A stretch of DNA of 64,000 nt, taken from assembly GCF_000203815.1 (NCBI RefSeq), contig NW_004457729.1, positions 1,860,674 to 1,924,673 on the forward strand, written 5' to 3'. The DNA comes from Cavenderia fasciculata (Eukaryota > Evosea > Eumycetozoa > Acytosteliales > Cavenderiaceae). Position 1 is the stretch's first letter. Each line of letters starts with the position of its first letter. This document shows positions 59,349-64,000 of the stretch, in pieces. The translations under genes were made by a program, and so were the position numbers. Below the pieces are notes generated by a model. That model was not told where the DNA came from. It was given only the letters and a program-made list of their open reading frames with translations, and ran no database searches.

Positions 59349-60259
59349 CTACATAAATAATGATGTGATTGATTCATATCCACAATCTTGTTGTTTTGGT
59401 TTGGAAGATTCTCCTTGTTGTTGATGATTGAATGTTAATTTAATTGGTACATTTTGAACTTTGGTATTGTTTTGGTTGTTGTGCTAAAATAAAAGAAATA
59501 AAAAAGTATTTATAGTTAATAGTATCTGATTTACCAAAAGTTTTGGTATCAGATGAATTGATTTTGATGAAATAGGTACATACGGATCTAGTTCTGGTAA
59601 GAGAATTCCAAAATTGTTGAAAGGTGGAACTGATATCAAGTGAGAGTTTGGAAGACTTTGTCAATAAACAAAAAACAGAATAGACAGTACGAAGTATTTG
59701 AACACATGGAATTTCTTGATTATCAGAAAACACATTAAAACGGAACCATTCTCTAACTTTTACCTTTTTCTTTTCTGTTTCTTTTTCAATACATTGAATA
59801 GTTTCCAATGTCATTGATAATAAAAACTAAAAAAATAAAAAAATAAATAAATATAAATAATATGTTTTTTTTTTTGTTTATTTTTTTTAAAACTTTACAA
59901 ACCTTTTGAGATAAATTTCTAAGCTCAGAGATTGGAATTGTGACTCTTGGTGGTGAATGGACATTTTTGTCATTGGTTGATGAAAGTTGATTGGGTGTGT
60001 TCACATCATATAAAGATCTAGAATCGGTGTCAGGTGTCAAGTATGGGTGATATGGTGATTGGAAACGATAAATGGTTGAAGGTGTTTTGGTTTGAGTTTG
60101 TGGAGGTTGATGTGGTGTTGAATAATTAAAAGAAGAGGATGAAGAAGGCGTAGTAGTTGGGTTTGAAAAATGTCTTTGGTAAAATGGTGTAACTGGTGTA
60201 CCACTTACCAAAGGTTGAGAATCTTTATTTAATTTTGATTGTTGTGGTTGATTAGACAT
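59349..60259 (-). CDS. Unrecognised protein with Ser/Thr/Pro-rich N-terminus
   Basis: Exons 60259-59903 and 59826-(59584 or 59535), then 59483 to stop. Two models fit phase. Model A: donor TCC-GTATGT at 59584, last exon 59483-59349, about 244 aa with tail KLTFNHQQQGESSKPKQQ. Model B: donor G-GTAAAT at 59535, stop at 59440, about 230 aa. A keeps a coding-looking last exon but its intron start is C-rich; B keeps coding-looking VCTYFIKINSSDTKTF. The N-terminal 100 residues are disordered with TPVTPFYQRHF and YHPYLTPDTDSRS, possible proline-directed phosphosites. The folded part (MTLETIQCIEKETEKKK, KVREWFRFNVF) is not a family I know. Either way, it lies convergent to RBM26/27. Confidence 0.6.
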
Positions 60260-60671
60260 GATTGATGACTATTTGGAGGAGATGAAACTCCGATTTTAGA
60301 TTTAAATTATTTTGATCTTTTACTTTTTTTTTTTACCAAGTGCCACTATTATCTCTACCCAAAATTATCTTTTTTTTTAGATATATATATATATCTATAA
60401 TAATGAAATGAATGTCAGAGTCAGAGTGGGTGAACCATACCATCAGAGTCTTGCCTCAAAAAAAAATACAATTTTAAATCTAAAAATATTTTTTAAAATA
60501 AAAATAGACCTCATTCCAATGATCGGTCCAAATATTTATAAATATAAAATTTTATATTTATAAATCATTTCTTCTTGGAATTCTAAAAAAGAGAGAGATA
60601 GACATACATAGAGAGAAGAAAGAAAAGATAAATATATTTATTTATTTATGTATTTATTTATTTATTTATTA
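60260..60671. other. AT-rich intergenic spacer
   Basis: Same-strand gap between TAPT1 3' end and the unrecognised gene's start; TA repeat (60391-60400) and TTTA repeats (60639-60676). Nothing else seen. Confidence 0.55.
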
Positions 60672-61810
60672 TTATTTCTCTTTTTCCTTTTTAATAGCTG
60701 AACCACCAATAGAAGTTATTGTTGATGTAGAGGTTGAAGGATTATCTTTTTGATGTCTTAGACAAATGCCAAGGATGAAGAGTTTGAGGAGTATTTTGAG
60801 CATGACCAAACATAGATATATTTGCGAGAGAATGATAAGACTAAACAAGGTGCTACCGCCAGACATGGGGATGAAGGGGTAAAAGAAGCGGGCAACGATA
60901 GTGGCCAGTGGGAACGGAACAAAGCCAATCGTGCTGGTGATGCTCCACGTGCTCTCTGTGAAGCTCTTGTTGCGCGCATCTACAATCGTCTCGATCAGGA
61001 TCGTAAAGAACTTGCCATATATCTTTGGTGTAATCTTGTTAAACTTGGTTATAAAGGCATGTTTGATGGCATCGACTAGTATCTCTGAACACCATACACA
61101 CAAGATGACCAAAGTCATTTCAATAGCAAACTCGGTCGACAAGTCCCAATCGGTATCTGACAGATTCTGGAATGTGATAATAGTAAGGTAGATAAAGATC
61201 TGGAAACGTTCAACAATATCTGCACATGATATTTGAAAGAGATTCTCTTTTTCAAAACGTTTAAATACCGATCCTTTAAGCTCGACAAAGTTGTTGGACA
61301 TGATTAACGTCAACAATGCATTGTTGTAGGAATTGATAGCTACGTTGAGTGTAATAACCTGTGTAAACAGTACAAGACTGTGTACACATACATAGATGGT
61401 GCATACTAGCATATGAGTGAATGGCGCAAAGATACGACGACTATTATCTACCACCAATGCACGTCTAGACATTCCAGTTCCTGGTGGAGTTGATGCAGTC
61501 GTTGTTGTCTGTCCACTACCACTTGATAAACTAACAGACATCCAATACAAAGAATCGAAAATATCCTGACCAAACGAACAACACAATTTATCCAATACCT
61601 CCAACACATTGAATATAATGTATAACTTGATGACTGCCTGTCCCCTAATATGATGATACACGACCGATGAATCCACAAAATTGATAAATACAAATGATAC
61701 ACACCAAATCAATGTTCTAAATAAATCATAAACTTGTGTTGGTGTTAGAACATATCTAAAAAAAAAAGAAAAGATAAATATTAAGTTAATTAATTATTTT
61801 CCAAATTATA

Positions 61811-61859
<49 letters not shown>

Positions 61860-63582
61860 ATATTTCATACTTTTTAGTAAATGGTTTTGATAATAATTTA
61901 AAGAAAGATATACATATTCTAATGGGTAAGAATGTAAATAAATATAAAAAGTTTTCAAAGCAAATGAGGAAACCAAATAGAACCAACTTTTCCAACTCCC
62001 ATGGAACATGTACAAAGTTATAAACTTGTTCTCTCTTTTGTGTATCATCTGCATTGGTTGGCATATAATCTCCATATACTTCATCTTTTAAATATGATAT
62101 AAATGACCATTCCTTTGTTGTAGTTGAAGATGATGATGACGAAGATGATGATGTACTAGTCGTTGTAGTTGACGTACTAGTCGTCGATGATGATGATGCA
62201 GGGTTGGACGAACCTTGTAATGTTGCAGTAGTAGAAGTAGTAGTATCTTGCATTACATCTGCTGGAATAATAAATGGTATTGGTGATGTTTCCCTTGATA
62301 TCTTTTCAATCTTTGTTCGGCTATTATTATTGTTATTATTATTAATATTAAAACTATGACTTGGAGTCGTCCTACCTCCTCCATGACTTGCCGATCTATT
62401 TCTTGATGTATTTTTGTGATTATTATTACTATTATGTTGATTAGTATCTTTCTCTTGTTTGACTATGATTGGTGATTTTAATGGTTGTTGATTACTAGTG
62501 TTTGTTGTTGTTGTTGTTGTTGTCGATGATGAAGATGATTCATCATTTTGTTGATGTTGTTGATGATAAATGACAGTCAATTCTTTATCATCTATAGTTG
62601 TATCCATTGCATTGAGAAAGTCTCTTTCTTGAGTAGTCAACTTGGCAGGTGAACATGGTACAGATGGCGGAGGCAGATTAGGTGATGAGAAAACAAAAGG
62701 TGACGAAGCAATCGATGAGTTTACAGTACTCGAAATAATATATGGCGATTCATTTTTAAAACTGCTACTATGTATCAACTCATTCTGATTATTATTATTC
62801 TGATTATTATTATTATCATTCCTTTGATGATGAAGTTGTATAGTAGTTGGTACGATAGTAGTTGTAGCGGCTGCTGCAGTTGCTTTAGATTCTAAAATGA
62901 GATTGGCCATTGATGTAGTTACAGGGATTGGCAGATTCAATAAACTCTTGTGGTTGTGTGATAATATGATCTGTGTCGTTGCATTACTATTACTATCTTC
63001 ATTGTGTTGCTCTTCCTCCTCTGCCTTTTTATCATCTACACTACATCTAATACTATTACTTGAACTACTACTCGTATCAGTACCACTGCTGCTGCTTGAA
63101 CTACTTTCAGTACTATCTTTTAAATCTGCTATTGACCGATCTTCCATATTACCTCCATCACCATCATCATCATTATGAAGAAGAAAAGGAGTTGTACTAT
63201 TGTTGTTGTTGTCGAGTGTTGAAAGAGAAGGAGGAGGAGGGGAGGAAGATTGTTCAATCAGAATATTATTATTAGGAATACTACCCATCTTTTGTTGTTG
63301 TTGTTGGTGTTGTCTCCTCGCTTGGGTATCGGTTGTTGTGTTGTTTATATTATCGTCTTTGGGGGCATGATCAGAAGCAAAGTTGGGATGGTTGTTACCG
63401 TAATTGTCATCGCGGTTGCTGCTGTTAATACTATCTCGATGATCTTTTTTGCCCATGGTTGATGGTTCGGAACCGTAACTGGGATGGGATGCCTTTATGA
63501 CTAATCGAGAGAATCTTGATGTTTTCTTTCTTTCTCTTTTCTTGCTCTCTCTCTCGATTGAATTGTGAAGTGATGAGCTCAT
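60672..63582 (-). CDS. tapt1: TAPT1-family membrane protein
   Basis: Exons 63582-61871 and 61755-60672; 931 aa. The first 490 residues are a disordered Ser/Asn/Thr/Gln-rich extension absent from animal TAPT1. The conserved part starts near EWSFISYLKDEVYGDY and REQVYNFVHVPWELEKLV (human-like), then YHHIRGQAVIKLYIIFNVLE, DKLCCSFGQDIFDSLYW, NVAINSYNNALLTLIMSNNF, VELKGSVFKRFEKENLFQIS, DAIKHAFITKFNKI and GFVPFPLATIVARFFYPF; about six or more helices. TAPT1 is an ER or ciliary-base protein (yeast Emp65) protecting soluble ER proteins in the SLP1-EMP65 complex. The start at 63582 is the first ATG in frame; an alternative is 63456. Confidence 0.92.
61810..61857. repeat. (ATT)16 microsatellite in the TAPT1 intron
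   Basis: Uninterrupted TAT/ATT triplets inside intron 61756-61870. Confidence 0.95.
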
Positions 63583-64000
63583 CACGTAGACTGGAGCTTG
63601 ACCGGAGAGAGAGAGGGATGATAGTGGGGGGGGAGGGGGGTGGGTGTGTGAAAGATTTTTTATAGTTTTACCGTATAATGCAAGATTATTGGTCAAAAGC
63701 GGCAATCTCCAGAGAGTCCATCAAAAACCAAAGCTGCGGGAGTGTGAGTACATGTGCATGCTTCCAAGATGGCGAGGATATATTTTAATTTTATTTTGGA
63801 AGATTCCAAAGTGGCGCCTCCCCCCTTTTTTTGATGATTTTTGCTTGTCTTGGTTGGAGAGGCATCTGCTTTGCAAGCTCGTTTCTCAATAATATTATTT
63901 TTAATTTTTGTTTTTGTGACACAAAAGTATCAGTATCCCCCACCAAACCCACACACACATATGTGAAAGTTGTTGTCCCAGTATCACTACAACAAATATT
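63583..64000. other. Upstream region of TAPT1 to window edge
   Basis: Higher GC than other spacers. Holds a G-rich run (GGGGGGGAGGGGGGTGGGTG, 63628-63647, G-box-like or quadruplex-prone), and two imperfectly similar TTCCAA(A/G)(A/G)TGGCG elements (63762-63774 and 63807-63818). The ORF at 63644-63892 has no coding character. Confidence 0.5.

Noticed and set aside
63456-63456. Alternative TAPT1 start (MGKKDHRD)
   Set aside because: The upstream ATG at 63582 is in frame with coding-like sequence between; cannot be excluded without transcript ends.
1-64000. tRNA, snRNA or class I RNA genes
   Set aside because: I looked for B-box-like GGTTCGA and the CCCATAA upstream element by eye in spacers and found no convincing case; a covariance search would be decisive.

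Overview
The window reads as nuclear DNA of a social amoeba (dictyostelid). Genes are compact, with short AT-rich introns (GTATGT or GTAAGT donors, T-rich acceptors), A-rich start contexts, and many Gln, Asn, Ser and Thr homopolymers. Two FNIP-repeat/F-box-like genes and a decayed Crinkler/RHS-type NTPase-nuclease also point there. Base composition is milder than the extremely AT-rich Dictyostelium discoideum, so a Heterostelium/Polysphondylium-type species is more likely; that is inference. I find 29 protein genes or clear gene remnants plus one doubtful small ORF, and no rRNA, tRNA, CRISPR array or intact transposon. Exon limits were placed by hand from splice sites and reading phase, and family calls rest on remembered motifs, not searches.

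Layout. 1-4754: the 3' part of a C2-MUN-GRAM (Munc13-like) gene. 4871-5993: a sepiapterin reductase. 7240-9948: DAD1 (oligosaccharyltransferase) and prenylcysteine oxidase. 10024-13358: an importin-7-type karyopherin. 14359-15997: a small four-helix membrane protein and a secreted saposin-B protein. 16166-20549: a tandem pair of FNIP proteins sharing a near-identical 133-bp block. 20714-23980: an RCC1-repeat protein and two small secreted proteins. 23981-26479: the largest gene-poor stretch. 26480-34584: an orphan protein, a phosphate-type MFS transporter, a membrane-anchored alpha/beta hydrolase, a coiled-coil protein and a small FLZ-like zinc finger. 35569-41260: MPDU1, a UPF0390 protein and transportin-1. 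42101-43110: the Crinkler/RHS-like pseudogene, bracketed by a direct repeat. 43622-44655: a second sepiapterin reductase with the same intron positions as the first. 44750-50907: a Brahma/SNF2 ATPase. 51733-59203: a second RCC1 gene, TMEM242, the KICSTOR subunit KICS2 and an RBM26/27-type RNA-binding protein. 59349-63582: an unrecognised gene and TAPT1.

Most genes are independent housekeeping units. Loose themes are nuclear transport (importin-7, transportin-1), ER N-glycosylation (DAD1, MPDU1), pterin reduction (two SPR copies), prenylcysteine breakdown (oxidase) and nutrient signalling (KICS2). Several convergent pairs end within 150 bp of each other, so their 3' UTRs must nearly touch or overlap; one divergent pair starts only 168 bp apart. 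Long exons are clearly GC-richer in their interior than at their ends.
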